Source: Acidobacteriota bacterium
GTDB taxonomy: Bacteria > Acidobacteriota > Blastocatellia > RBC074
DNA length: 64,000 bases
Assembly (NCBI GenBank): GCA_018268995.1
Contig: JAFDVL010000066.1
Span: 1 to 64,000 of the forward strand
Direction of reading: 5' to 3'
Of the stretch, positions 26,158-34,349 are shown piece by piece. The position numbers and the translations under genes are program-made. The first letter of the stretch is position 1; each line of letters starts with the position of its first letter. Below the pieces are notes generated by a model that had not been told where the DNA came from, did no database searches, and was given only the letters and a program-made list of their open reading frames with translations.

Positions 26158-28032
26158 TCACTGCGCTTCCAGCCTGGCACGCAGGCGAGGCAAAATTGCG
26201 GCGGCCTCTGGCAACTGCACTAAATTTCGCGTTTCCCCCGGATCAGAGCGCAGTTCATAAAGCTCTTCTGCCCTGGATGCACGATTTATAATGTACTTCC
26301 AAACATGCACCCCTTCTTGCCAAAGAATCGCTTCCTGCGGTCGGAGTCCGGCCTGATGAAAGGATTCCACAGCGGGTGCTGCGCGAAACAGCGATTGCCC
26401 CTGCCACGAAGCGGGAACCGTCAAACCCAGACAATCAAGAATCGTCGGCGCAACATCAAGCTGTGTGGCGGAAATGAGATTGCGATACGTAACGTCCGGC
26501 GCATCTACAATCAAAAAGGGGATGCGCAAATCTTCCTCATACAAACCCAGCCCATGACTGTACTGTTGATGTTCCCCCAGTGCTTCACCGTGATCGCCCA
26601 GGATGACGACGATTGATTCGTGCAGGTAGCCCTTCGCATCCAGCGCAGCAAAGATTTTCTCAATCATCGCATCAGCCATTCGCACGCCATTGTCATAGGT
26701 ATTGCGATTCACCTCACGATTATTCAGCACGCGCAATTTTGGCGAGACCGGCTGCCACTCGGCATATTCCGGCAGCCTGACACCAATCAAATGTGGGGCC
26801 ATCAGATGAAAGTAAAAAAACGCAGGCTGGGCAGTGGCATTTGGCATTTCGTCAAGCTTCTCAAGAATGCCGCGATCATCGTTCGCGACATAATTCCGAA
26901 ACAAGGTGCCATCAACGTACGTGTCAATGCTTTTGCCGTACAAGTTCCGCAGGTCATACCACGCGGTATGAATGCCCGAAAGCAGGAAATGGATTTGGTA
27001 GCCCTGATCTTTCAAAACATCCTGCAATTGAAACAGCCCATTGCCCAGATCCGGCATCCGGCGCGAGGCCAGAATGCTCATCACGGCGCAATAGGTTGTA
27101 TTACACGCGGCTCTGGCCTCCGCCACTTTCCTGAGCTGCCCCTGCTCAAAGAGTCTGGTCAGGAAAGGAGAAGTTTGCCGCTCATATCCATAAAATGGCA
27201 GATGATCGGCACGCCAGCTATCTACAGTAATCAGGATGACATTTCGTTTTTGAAAATCAGCTTTGGGATACGTCTGTCGCAGCTGTTGATCGCGCGCAGC
27301 ATTTTGCAATCTTCGTGGGGTCGCAGGGAAAAACGCCCGTGCCTGTTCCGGGAAGAAAAGATGCCCGCGTGACAGCAGAAATAAACTCACCAGCGGTTCA
27401 CGCTGCCAGTAATTCCACCGCACCATCCAGGGATGCCACAAAAGCCCAAAGAGTGCAGCGTAGCTAATCACCCCGATCAGCAACCATCCCAAGCCCTGTT
27501 TTTGCCGCAGGGCAATTTGTGATTGCTGTAAAACCTGAGGAAATTCCCGAATTGCTCTCCCAGCCAACCGTTGATAGGCGGCAAAGACCAATCCAATCGC
27601 GATCCCTGTCAGCAAGTAGACTTTGATGGGCAGCAAGTTGAGATAAGCAGGCAGATGGCGAATGATTTCCCAAATCAACTGATCAGAAAGATTGTTCCCC
27701 CATTGCACGGTTGTGACCCAATCCAAGACCCACAGCAACAGCACCAGCACAAAAACAATTCCGGGGAGAAATTGTGCAAGGCGTCGTAGCCAGCGCATTT
27801 TGGAGCGCTGTAAATATCCACTGACAAGCAACACCAGCAACCACAGGATGGAATTGCTCACACAATGAAACGCCACAAACATGAGCTTATACTTCCATCC
27901 ACCCCATTGGTTGTAACCACTAAAGACCAGGATAAAGACCGCTCCCAGCACAAGATGCCCGCCCAACCAAAGCATTGCCTTGCGCGTGCTGGAACTGAAG
28001 AGCAAGGACTGAGCGGGTGCGATTTCGTTCAT
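26158..28032 (-). CDS. Membrane sulfatase-fold enzyme (YejM/LtaS-like)
   Basis: About five N-terminal membrane helices (residues 18-220) precede a periplasmic sulfatase-like domain beginning RNVILITVDSWRADHLPFYGYERQTSPFL near residue 265. The metal-ligand aspartate is in ITVDSWRADH. The usual nucleophile region reads AACNTTYCAVMSILAS near residue 305, so threonine could serve as in phosphoethanolamine or lipoteichoic transferases, not the formylglycine Cys-x-Pro-x-Arg of true sulfatases. VILGDHGEALGEH supplies more metal ligands. It may modify lipid A or other envelope glycolipids, which is inference. It is divergent from the ThrE-like gene, 118 bases away. Confidence 0.82.
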   Translation of the reverse strand: MNEIAPAQSLLFSSSTRKAMLWLGGHLVLGAVFILVFSGYNQWGGWKYKLMFVAFHCVSNSILWLLVLLVSGYLQRSKMRWLRRLAQFLPGIVFVLVLLLWVLDWVTTVQWGNNLSDQLIWEIIRHLPAYLNLLPIKVYLLTGIAIGLVFAAYQRLAGRAIREFPQVLQQSQIALRQKQGLGWLLIGVISYAALFGLLWHPWMVRWNYWQREPLVSLFLLSRGHLFFPEQARAFFPATPRRLQNAARDQQLRQTYPKADFQKRNVILITVDSWRADHLPFYGYERQTSPFLTRLFEQGQLRKVAEARAACNTTYCAVMSILASRRMPDLGNGLFQLQDVLKDQGYQIHFLLSGIHTAWYDLRNLYGKSIDTYVDGTLFRNYVANDDRGILEKLDEMPNATAQPAFFYFHLMAPHLIGVRLPEYAEWQPVSPKLRVLNNREVNRNTYDNGVRMADAMIEKIFAALDAKGYLHESIVVILGDHGEALGEHQQYSHGLGLYEEDLRIPFLIVDAPDVTYRNLISATQLDVAPTILDCLGLTVPASWQGQSLFRAAPAVESFHQAGLRPQEAILWQEGVHVWKYIINRASRAEELYELRSDPGETRNLVQLPEAAAILPRLRARLEAQ

Positions 28033-28150
28033 TTTTTGGCGGTGCGTGAATGTTTCCTATTCAAAAACTTGGCCACACGAATTACTCTTTGCGGCGGCAA
28101 TCAGGCAGGGATTATTGCATTGCCCACTTTTTCTACCAAATCACTCTTCT

Positions 28151-29374
28151 ATGACAGAGGCCACAGTTTCGTTCTCAACTCAATCCGCCGTTGGCTTTAT
28201 TTTGCGTCTCGGACGTGCCTTGCATATGTTTGGCTATGCGTCGCATCGGCTTGAAGAACTGCTGGAACAAACGGCTTCGCGGTTGCAGCTGAACGGACAA
28301 TTTTTCTCGACGCCAACCTCGATTTATTGCGGCTTTGGAGAAATGGAACATCAGCAAACCTACCTGATCCGAGTGGAGCCGGGCAATTTGAATCTGGGCA
28401 AAATCGTTGATCTGGATCATGTCCTGGCCGAGGTCGTCAATCATCGCCTGACGCCTGAGGAAGGCTCCGCTCAAATTGATTCCATCGTCAAAGCCAAACC
28501 GGAATACAACAAGTTCATCACCACGCTGGCCTATGGGCTGGCATCTGTCGCGGCTTCTCAATTTATCGGTGGCGGAGTCAAAGAAATGTTCATTGCCGCG
28601 ATCATCGGACTGATGATTGGGCTGTTGTCACTCATCGCCGATTTGTATACGCCATTGAATAAAGTTTTTGAGCCAGTCGCGGCCACGGTGGCGGCGGGCA
28701 TTGCCGGAGCGCTCAGCGTTTGGTTTGGCCCGTATTCGGTTTTCAATGCCACGCTGGCAGGCCTGATTTTATTAATGCCCGGCTTTACTTTGACGGTTGC
28801 CCTGACAGAATTGACAACGCGCAATCTAGTCTCAGGCACCTCACGTCTGAGCGGCGCGATGATTGTCTTTTTTGGCATCGGCTTTGGAGTTACGCTGGGC
28901 ACAAAACTGACCTTAATGATGTTTGGCACGCCGCGTATCGGAGCCTCATTTCCCCTGCCCTGGTGGGCCGCGTATCTCTCCCTGCTGCTGATTTCGATAG
29001 CGTTTGCCATTTTGCTGCGCGCACATTTGCGTGACAGCATTTGGATCATGCTGGTGGTCGTCATTGCGGTCACAGTCAGCAGGACAGGGTCAGCACTGCT
29101 TGGCCCGGAATTAGGGCCATTTCTAGGCGCGCTGACCGTCGGACTCACCAGTAAAATCTATGCGCAGCTTTTGCGTCGCCCCTCCACCGTTACCCAGGCA
29201 CCGGGCATTTTATTGTTGGTGCCGGGCAGTCTCGGATTCCAAAGTATCGCGTCGCTGTTGGACAATCAGATCGTGCCGGGCGTGGGAATTGCCGTGCGGA
29301 TGATCCTGACAGCAATGGCGTTAGTTGCAGGAATTTTAATCTCGAATATTCTATTGCCGGTACGAAGAAGATAA
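28151..29374 (+). CDS. Threonine/serine exporter family (ThrE-like)
   Basis: This membrane protein of the ThrE family has an N-terminal DUF1212 domain and a C-terminal DUF3815-like domain. A cytoplasmic part (residues 1-125) has LRLGRALHMFGYASHRLEELLEQTA and RLTPEEGSAQIDSI, typical of the family, followed by about ten hydrophobic segments. LLMPGFTLTVALTELTTRNLVSGTSRL and LLLVPGSLGFQSIASLLDN are family hallmarks. Characterised members export threonine and serine. The ATG at 28151 is chosen because family homology begins there; an in-frame codon at 28046 would add 35 unlikely residues. The divergent gap to the upstream gene holds the promoter. Confidence 0.87.
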   Translation: MTEATVSFSTQSAVGFILRLGRALHMFGYASHRLEELLEQTASRLQLNGQFFSTPTSIYCGFGEMEHQQTYLIRVEPGNLNLGKIVDLDHVLAEVVNHRLTPEEGSAQIDSIVKAKPEYNKFITTLAYGLASVAASQFIGGGVKEMFIAAIIGLMIGLLSLIADLYTPLNKVFEPVAATVAAGIAGALSVWFGPYSVFNATLAGLILLMPGFTLTVALTELTTRNLVSGTSRLSGAMIVFFGIGFGVTLGTKLTLMMFGTPRIGASFPLPWWAAYLSLLLISIAFAILLRAHLRDSIWIMLVVVIAVTVSRTGSALLGPELGPFLGALTVGLTSKIYAQLLRRPSTVTQAPGILLLVPGSLGFQSIASLLDNQIVPGVGIAVRMILTAMALVAGILISNILLPVRRR

Positions 29375-29488
29375 TTCAATTGGTCATTCGTTCTCTGTTG
29401 GTCGTCAATATTCATGGATTGGGGTTGTCCCCCTCGACAAAACCGCCCATCACAAAAGACGAATGCCCAGGTGAGCAGGAAAAATTTT

Positions 29489-31402
29489 ATGCCTATATTC
29501 GCTCCTTACGGAACCTGGAAGTCCCCAATTAGCTCTGATCAAATTGTTGCTGGCTCGATTGGCTTGGGTCAGGTTGTTTTAGATGGAGAAGACATTTACT
29601 GGATTGAGTCCCGTCCGGCAGAAAAAGGCCGCAGCGTAATCGTTCGTTACACGGCGAACAAACAAATTGAGGATGTCACCCCCGCGCCCTACAACGTTCG
29701 CACCCGCGTCCACGAATACGGCGGCGGCGCGTACACGGTGAATGACGGCGTGATTTACTTTTCCAATTTTGCCGACAATCGCGTGTACCGACAGGAATTG
29801 GGAGCCGACCCCGAGCCACTGACGCCAGAAATGAAAAACGTGCGGTATGCGGATTTCATTCTGGATCGGTTTCACAACAGCCTCATCTGCGTTTGTGAAG
29901 ATCATCGTGTCACACAATATGAACCCATCAATTCGCTGGTCAGCATCAACCTTGACACAGGAATCTCGCAACCGCTGGTGACGGGCGCAGATTTCTTTGC
30001 CTCGCCGCGTCTCAGTCCTGACGGAAATCATCTGGCCTGGGTGCAATGGAATCATCCAAACATGCCGTGGGACGAATCAGAGCTGATGCTGGGCGATTGG
30101 GAATTTGGTGGCACCACGATTATTCCCCGACGCATCGCGGGTGGCCCGCAGGAATCCGTCTTTCAGCCGGAATGGTCGCCAGATGGCGTGTTACATTACA
30201 TTTCAGATCGCACTGGCTGGTGGAATTTGTATCGCTGGGAGCACGATCAAATCGAAGCCCTGCACCGCCTGAACGCTGATTTTGGAATGCCGCAATGGGT
30301 CTTTGGCATGTCCACCTATGCTTTTCTGGATGAGACGCATATTTTGTGCTCGTTCATCGAACGTGGCCTGCCACATCTGGCGATTCTCAATACAGCGAAC
30401 AGCAACTTCCACCGCTTGAAATCGGATTACGCCCGTTTCGATAGCGTGCGCGCCAGTTATGGCAAAGCGGTTTTCATCGCTGCCTCGCCCCTGGAACCAA
30501 ATGCCGTCATCCAGTGCGACCCTAAACATGGGACGTACAAACCACTGCGCAGTTCCAGCGATCTTGAGATTGACCCCTGGATCATTTCCCTGCCGCGCCC
30601 GATAGAATTCCCGACTGAAAATGGATTGACGGCACACGCCTTTCATTACCCGGCCCGCAATCCCGAATATCGCGAACCCGCAGGCGAAAAGCCACCGCTG
30701 ATCGTCGCCATTCACGGCGGCCCGACAGCGGCAACCTATCCTGTTTTCAGTTTGTGGGTTCAGTATTGGACAACGCGCGGCTTTTCTGTGTTGGATGTGA
30801 ATTATGGCGGCAGCACAGGCTATGGTCGCGCCTACCGGGAGCGCCTGAAAGATCAATGGGGAATTGTTGACGTAGATGATTGCGTCAACGGCGCAAAACA
30901 TCTGGTCAACAAAGGGCTGGCAGACCCAAATCGTCTGTGCATCACAGGCGGCAGCGCAGGCGGCTACACCACACTTTGCGCTCTCGCCTTCCGTGACGTC
31001 TTCAAAGCCGGAGCAAGCCATTACGGCGTCAGCGACCTGCAAGCCCTTGACGACGACACGCACAAATTCGAGTCGCGCTACACATTCAACCTCGTCCCCA
31101 AGAGCGCATACAACGCCCGTTCGCCTATCCATCACGTAGACAAACTCAACGTCCCTGTCATTTTCTTCCAGGGGTTGGAAGACAAAATCGTCCCGCCCAA
31201 CCAAGCCGAAAAGATGGTGGACGCACTGAAAGACAAAGGCTTGCCCGTCGCCTACGTCACCTTCGCCGAAGAAGGCCACGGCTTTCGTCAAGCCGCCAAC
31301 ATCAAACGCGCGCTGGACGGCGAATTGTATTTTTATGCAAAGGTGTTTGGGTTTGAATTAGCCGATGAAGTCGAGCCGGTAGACATCGAGAATTTGGAAT
31401 GA
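29489..31402 (+). CDS. S9 family peptidase (dipeptidyl aminopeptidase-like)
   Basis: This is a cytosolic prolyl oligopeptidase-type serine peptidase. A beta-propeller (residues 1-385) contains repeated Asp-rich blades such as ASPRLSPDGNHLAWVQWNH and FQPEWSPDGVLHYISDRTG. The hydrolase domain has PPLIVAIHGGPTAA near residue 405, the nucleophile GGSAGGYTTLCAL near residue 500, the aspartate in FQGLEDKIVPP and histidine in AEEGHGFR. No signal peptide is present. The ATG at 29489 is preferred because GAGCAGGA lies just upstream and PYGTWKSPIS is the family N-terminus; an in-frame codon at 29414 would add 25 residues with no homology feel. Confidence 0.92.
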   Translation: MPIFAPYGTWKSPISSDQIVAGSIGLGQVVLDGEDIYWIESRPAEKGRSVIVRYTANKQIEDVTPAPYNVRTRVHEYGGGAYTVNDGVIYFSNFADNRVYRQELGADPEPLTPEMKNVRYADFILDRFHNSLICVCEDHRVTQYEPINSLVSINLDTGISQPLVTGADFFASPRLSPDGNHLAWVQWNHPNMPWDESELMLGDWEFGGTTIIPRRIAGGPQESVFQPEWSPDGVLHYISDRTGWWNLYRWEHDQIEALHRLNADFGMPQWVFGMSTYAFLDETHILCSFIERGLPHLAILNTANSNFHRLKSDYARFDSVRASYGKAVFIAASPLEPNAVIQCDPKHGTYKPLRSSSDLEIDPWIISLPRPIEFPTENGLTAHAFHYPARNPEYREPAGEKPPLIVAIHGGPTAATYPVFSLWVQYWTTRGFSVLDVNYGGSTGYGRAYRERLKDQWGIVDVDDCVNGAKHLVNKGLADPNRLCITGGSAGGYTTLCALAFRDVFKAGASHYGVSDLQALDDDTHKFESRYTFNLVPKSAYNARSPIHHVDKLNVPVIFFQGLEDKIVPPNQAEKMVDALKDKGLPVAYVTFAEEGHGFRQAANIKRALDGELYFYAKVFGFELADEVEPVDIENLE

Positions 31403-31579
31403 ATGCTTGCTCGGCGTCAAGTGCGGATAGTGTTGTGCGTTCTTCAGCAATTGATTGAACGTGAATTTTTACCAGGCCAATTCATTAGCCTTTGTTCTCA
31501 TCAGGCCAACCGTTGCACGGTTGTATCGAATGCGCAGCAAAACGAAAATATGTTCTTCCGAAAGGAAGCCATCACGAGC

Positions 31580-32591
31580 GCTGAAAGCGCGGGGACAGGC
31601 AGAACAGTACGCCCGCGCGTTGCCTGCGTCTGAAGGTTGGCCGCCGTTTCTGGTCGTGGTTGATGTAGGTTATTCCATCGAACTCTATGCGGATTTCACG
31701 CGCTCCGGCAAAACGTATTTGCCGTTCCCGGATGCGCGTTCGCATCGCATTCAAATGGCAGAGTTAGCGCGACCGGAAATTTAGTGAGCGCGAAAAATCC
31801 GTTGTCGTTGTTGTTTGCGATTCCCGATCATCCGTGGGTAGACAGTGCCGATGGCGCAGCCGTGCGCATTGCGATGACCGTTGTCACCGCAGGCGAGCAC
31901 GAAGGCGTTTTGCAAAAAGTCATTGCCGAAGCCGAAGGCCTGGGAGCGCAAGCGTCTCGCCTGCTGCGAGCGCGTGCAACGTCGCTCGCTTGCTGGCGGA
32001 GGAAATTTCTTTATCTTCAGGGGACACGCTCGCCACGTCCGGGGTCGCATCGCTGTGCTCGCTCAGCAAGCGGGACGCTTGCGCTCCCAGGCGCTTCGCG
32101 TGATGATTCTGTAACTGTCGAATTGTCTGCACAAAGCGGCAAAATTTTTGCTGACCTCACCATTGGCGCAGATGTTGCAAGCACACAATCATTGCAGGCG
32201 AATGAAAATATTAGTTGCCCCGCCGTGAAGCTTCACGGCGCAGGTTTTATTGTGACACCAGAAGAAGCAGCCAATCTTGGATCAGGAAAAATAGCAGGCT
32301 TGGAAAAACAGTCGAAACTGCAAAACATCGCTTCTTCGCTGGCTGCGCCCCGAATATCAAAATCCACAAGGCACAATCCAAAGCGGCTTCGATTTAGGAA
32401 CATTGCCGACTGAAGTCGGAACTCCGAACAAACGCGAAAAACAACCGTGGCCGAAATCGCTGGCTGAACAAGCCCGCGCCGTACAGGCCGCGTTGAGTGC
32501 GGCTGCGCACGTCATCTCCGCTGCCGAATTGGCCAAAGGCGTCAAAGGCGCACGGGCTGATCGTGTTGTGGCGGGTAAATATTCGGTCTGA
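31580..32591 (+). pseudogene. Remnant of a Type IIG-like DNA methyltransferase
   Basis: Three out-of-register pieces look like one Type IIG-like (COG1002-type) DNA methyltransferase. An N-terminal piece (to 31784) includes QYARALPASEGWPPFLVV and ELYADFTRSGKTY. The next frame resumes at 31784 with SAKNPLSLLFAIPDHPWVD, normally several hundred residues downstream, so the catalytic middle with NPPY is gone. GKIFADLTIGADV and GAGFIVTPEEAANLG follow, then the frame changes again to LRWLRPEYQNPQG and REKQPWPKSLAEQARAV. A palindromic element (31939-32091) replaces part of the second piece. A perfect 20-base palindrome lies at 32221-32240. It cannot make an active enzyme. Confidence 0.82.
31939..32091. 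repeat. MITE-like element, copy 1
   Basis: Left arm CCTGGGAGCGCAAGCG... (31939-31965) and right arm 32065-32091 match as inverted repeats in 25 of 27 positions. The 153-base element has no gene of its own. It lies in the methyltransferase remnant and contributes residues GLGAQASRLL... and GTLALPGA... to that frame. CTTTATCTT at 32009-32017 is found inverted in copy 2 at 61878-61886. No target duplication was identified. Confidence 0.82.
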
Positions 32592-32604
32592 GATTTGGTA
32601 AAAC

Positions 32605-32673
32605 GGCGGAAGCCCGACTGTGAAGAGGGCGTCTTATGTACGCTGCGCCCTGTTCGACAGTCGGGCTTCCGCC
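32605..32673. repeat. Palindromic repeat, GGCGGAAGCCCGACTGT family, copy 1
   Basis: GGCGGAAGCCCGACTGT (32605-32621) is perfectly matched by its inverse at 32657-32673; the arms continue imperfectly inwards through GAGGGCG/CGCCCT. Copy 2 is at 60802-60869. The element closes the methyltransferase remnant and faces the end of the rhomboid gene. Confidence 0.85.
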
Positions 32674-32696
32674 ACCTCTCCCCTGCTTGAAATCAT

Positions 32697-34229
32697 TTAG
32701 GCCGCATTGCGACCGAAATTTAGATTTCTAAGCTGTGCTTCCAGTTCGGCAATACGCATCAGCAAACTGATGTCCTGATCGGGTTTTCCTTTGACGAAGG
32801 CGAGGATGTTGGCGGCATATTCCTGTTCCCCCAGTTGCAACCGAATTTCAGCGGCATTGACCAGGGAATCCGCCGCCAGCGGATCGCTCGGATAGGCAAG
32901 ACCTAATTTTTCAAATTCTCCGGCAGCTTCTCTCGGCATTCCACGATCAACCAGATGGCGCGACAAAATCAGCCAATCGCGCAGGGGCAATCGCATGGGT
33001 GCTTCGTCTACGCGATAGGTATCCAGCGCGCTGGAATAGGCATGTAAGGCATCGTTCACCTGATTTTTCTGGAGCAGGATACGGATTAAGCGAATGTAGC
33101 TGGCAATCTCGGCCTGTCGCTGTCCCAGTTCTCCCTGTACCTTGGCAAGCGCAAGGCAGGCCTTATCATCGTTTGGGACAGCTTCCAGACGTTGTTTCAG
33201 CTTGCGAATGGCCTCATCGCCTTCCCCGCTTTGCATGTGCGACACAGCTTCGTGGATGGCATTGCCCGTCCCAAAGCTGATGCCACGCTTCACATTCTTC
33301 GGTGCGATCACTTTACCCAGACCGCTGTAATGCACCAGCGCTCCCACCACAGCTCCGAAGAAGAACCCGCCGATGTGTGCCCAAAATGCGACGCCGCCAC
33401 TATCTGACGTAGAAAAGAGAAAAGTGTCTTTCAATTCCAGCGCAACCCACAAAGGCAACATGACATACGCCGGAGCCTTAAAAGTCCCAGCCTTGAAAAT
33501 CACGAAGTAGAAAAATTTGATGCGCGCTTTGAAGTACCGCACCATAAACGCGCCCATCAATCCGGCGATTGCGCCTGAGGCTCCGACCAGATAAATCCGA
33601 CTGTTTGGGGCGGTGAAGGCATGTGTCGCGGTGGCGGCGACTCCGGCGGACAGATAAAAAAGGGAATAAAAGGCGCGCCCCCATGCATCTTCCATCGCGA
33701 TGCCTGCCAGAAACAAAAACAGCATATTGCCCAAAATATGCAAAAAGCCCCCGTGCAAAAACAGGCAACTGAAATAATTCAAGGCCGAAGATTTATGAAA
33801 CGCTGGGATAAAGCCAAATTTATAGCCGTAAAAATCATCATAGGCCGTCACAAATGCCGAACTCAGCCGTTTGCTTTCCAGGTCTAAAACGGCTCGATCC
33901 CCAGATGAAACCGCCTGAATGGTTTCAGTAGATTTGCCCTGCAAGGCTTTAATCAATCGGTCTTCCTGTACAAAGGCTTCCATCTCATCCAATTCCAGAT
34001 CCGACATGCGAGCAATACGATCCCGTGCCTGTTCGCCCAGATTCACATCAGGATGCGCCTCGGCAAATTCGATCAGCGATTTCAATGCCAGGCTCTTACG
34101 CGTATTTTGCTGGGAACCAATGGTTTCAGTGTAAATAAACACAACGATATTGGCGGTGATGAGAAGGAGGGTGATTATTGGCAAGCGCTTCGTAACCTGC
34201 CGATCATGGCCGATAGGAAGTAGTAACAT
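32697..34229 (-). CDS. Rhomboid family intramembrane serine protease
   Basis: This is a rhomboid protease with a C-terminal helical extension. The first helix starts near residue 15 (LPIITLLLITANIVVFIY) and is followed by an unusually long soluble insert to about residue 150. FLHGGFLHILGNMLFLFLAG is the rhomboid helix-2 motif. The nucleophile is the serine in LVGASGAIAGLMGAF near residue 219 and the histidine is in AFWAHIGGFFFGAVVGALVHY near residue 290. Residues 335-500 form TPR-like helices (RKLKQRLEAVPNDDKACLALAKVQGELGQRQAEI), a probable protein-binding tail. It is the last gene of a - strand run after the hyuB-like gene. Substrates are unknown. Confidence 0.9.
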   Translation of the reverse strand: MLLLPIGHDRQVTKRLPIITLLLITANIVVFIYTETIGSQQNTRKSLALKSLIEFAEAHPDVNLGEQARDRIARMSDLELDEMEAFVQEDRLIKALQGKSTETIQAVSSGDRAVLDLESKRLSSAFVTAYDDFYGYKFGFIPAFHKSSALNYFSCLFLHGGFLHILGNMLFLFLAGIAMEDAWGRAFYSLFYLSAGVAATATHAFTAPNSRIYLVGASGAIAGLMGAFMVRYFKARIKFFYFVIFKAGTFKAPAYVMLPLWVALELKDTFLFSTSDSGGVAFWAHIGGFFFGAVVGALVHYSGLGKVIAPKNVKRGISFGTGNAIHEAVSHMQSGEGDEAIRKLKQRLEAVPNDDKACLALAKVQGELGQRQAEIASYIRLIRILLQKNQVNDALHAYSSALDTYRVDEAPMRLPLRDWLILSRHLVDRGMPREAAGEFEKLGLAYPSDPLAADSLVNAAEIRLQLGEQEYAANILAFVKGKPDQDISLLMRIAELEAQLRNLNFGRNAA

Positions 34230-34349
34230 ATCGCAGTAGTAGTTGTTCGTGAATCAGGTTGGGGGATCAGGGCGGTTGGGTTGAAAGGACGGGCGTAGCT
34301 TATGGATTTATTAGAAGTTGTGCAAGAAGAAAATTCAAAAAGAAGGAAT

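Noticed and set aside
26620..27372. Plus-strand 250-codon frame opposite the sulfatase-fold gene
   Set aside because: The sulfatase-fold protein has clear catalytic and membrane motifs; the opposite frame has none and is a shadow.
30203..31291. Long minus-strand open frame (362 codons) opposite the S9 peptidase
   Set aside because: It lies wholly within a well-supported peptidase gene, shows Cys/Val/Arg-rich composition of antisense translation and matches no family.
31784..32413. Reading the 209-codon frame as a real protein
   Set aside because: It is made of a methyltransferase piece plus inverted-repeat sequence and a frameshifted tail, with GTG start fused to another frame stop.
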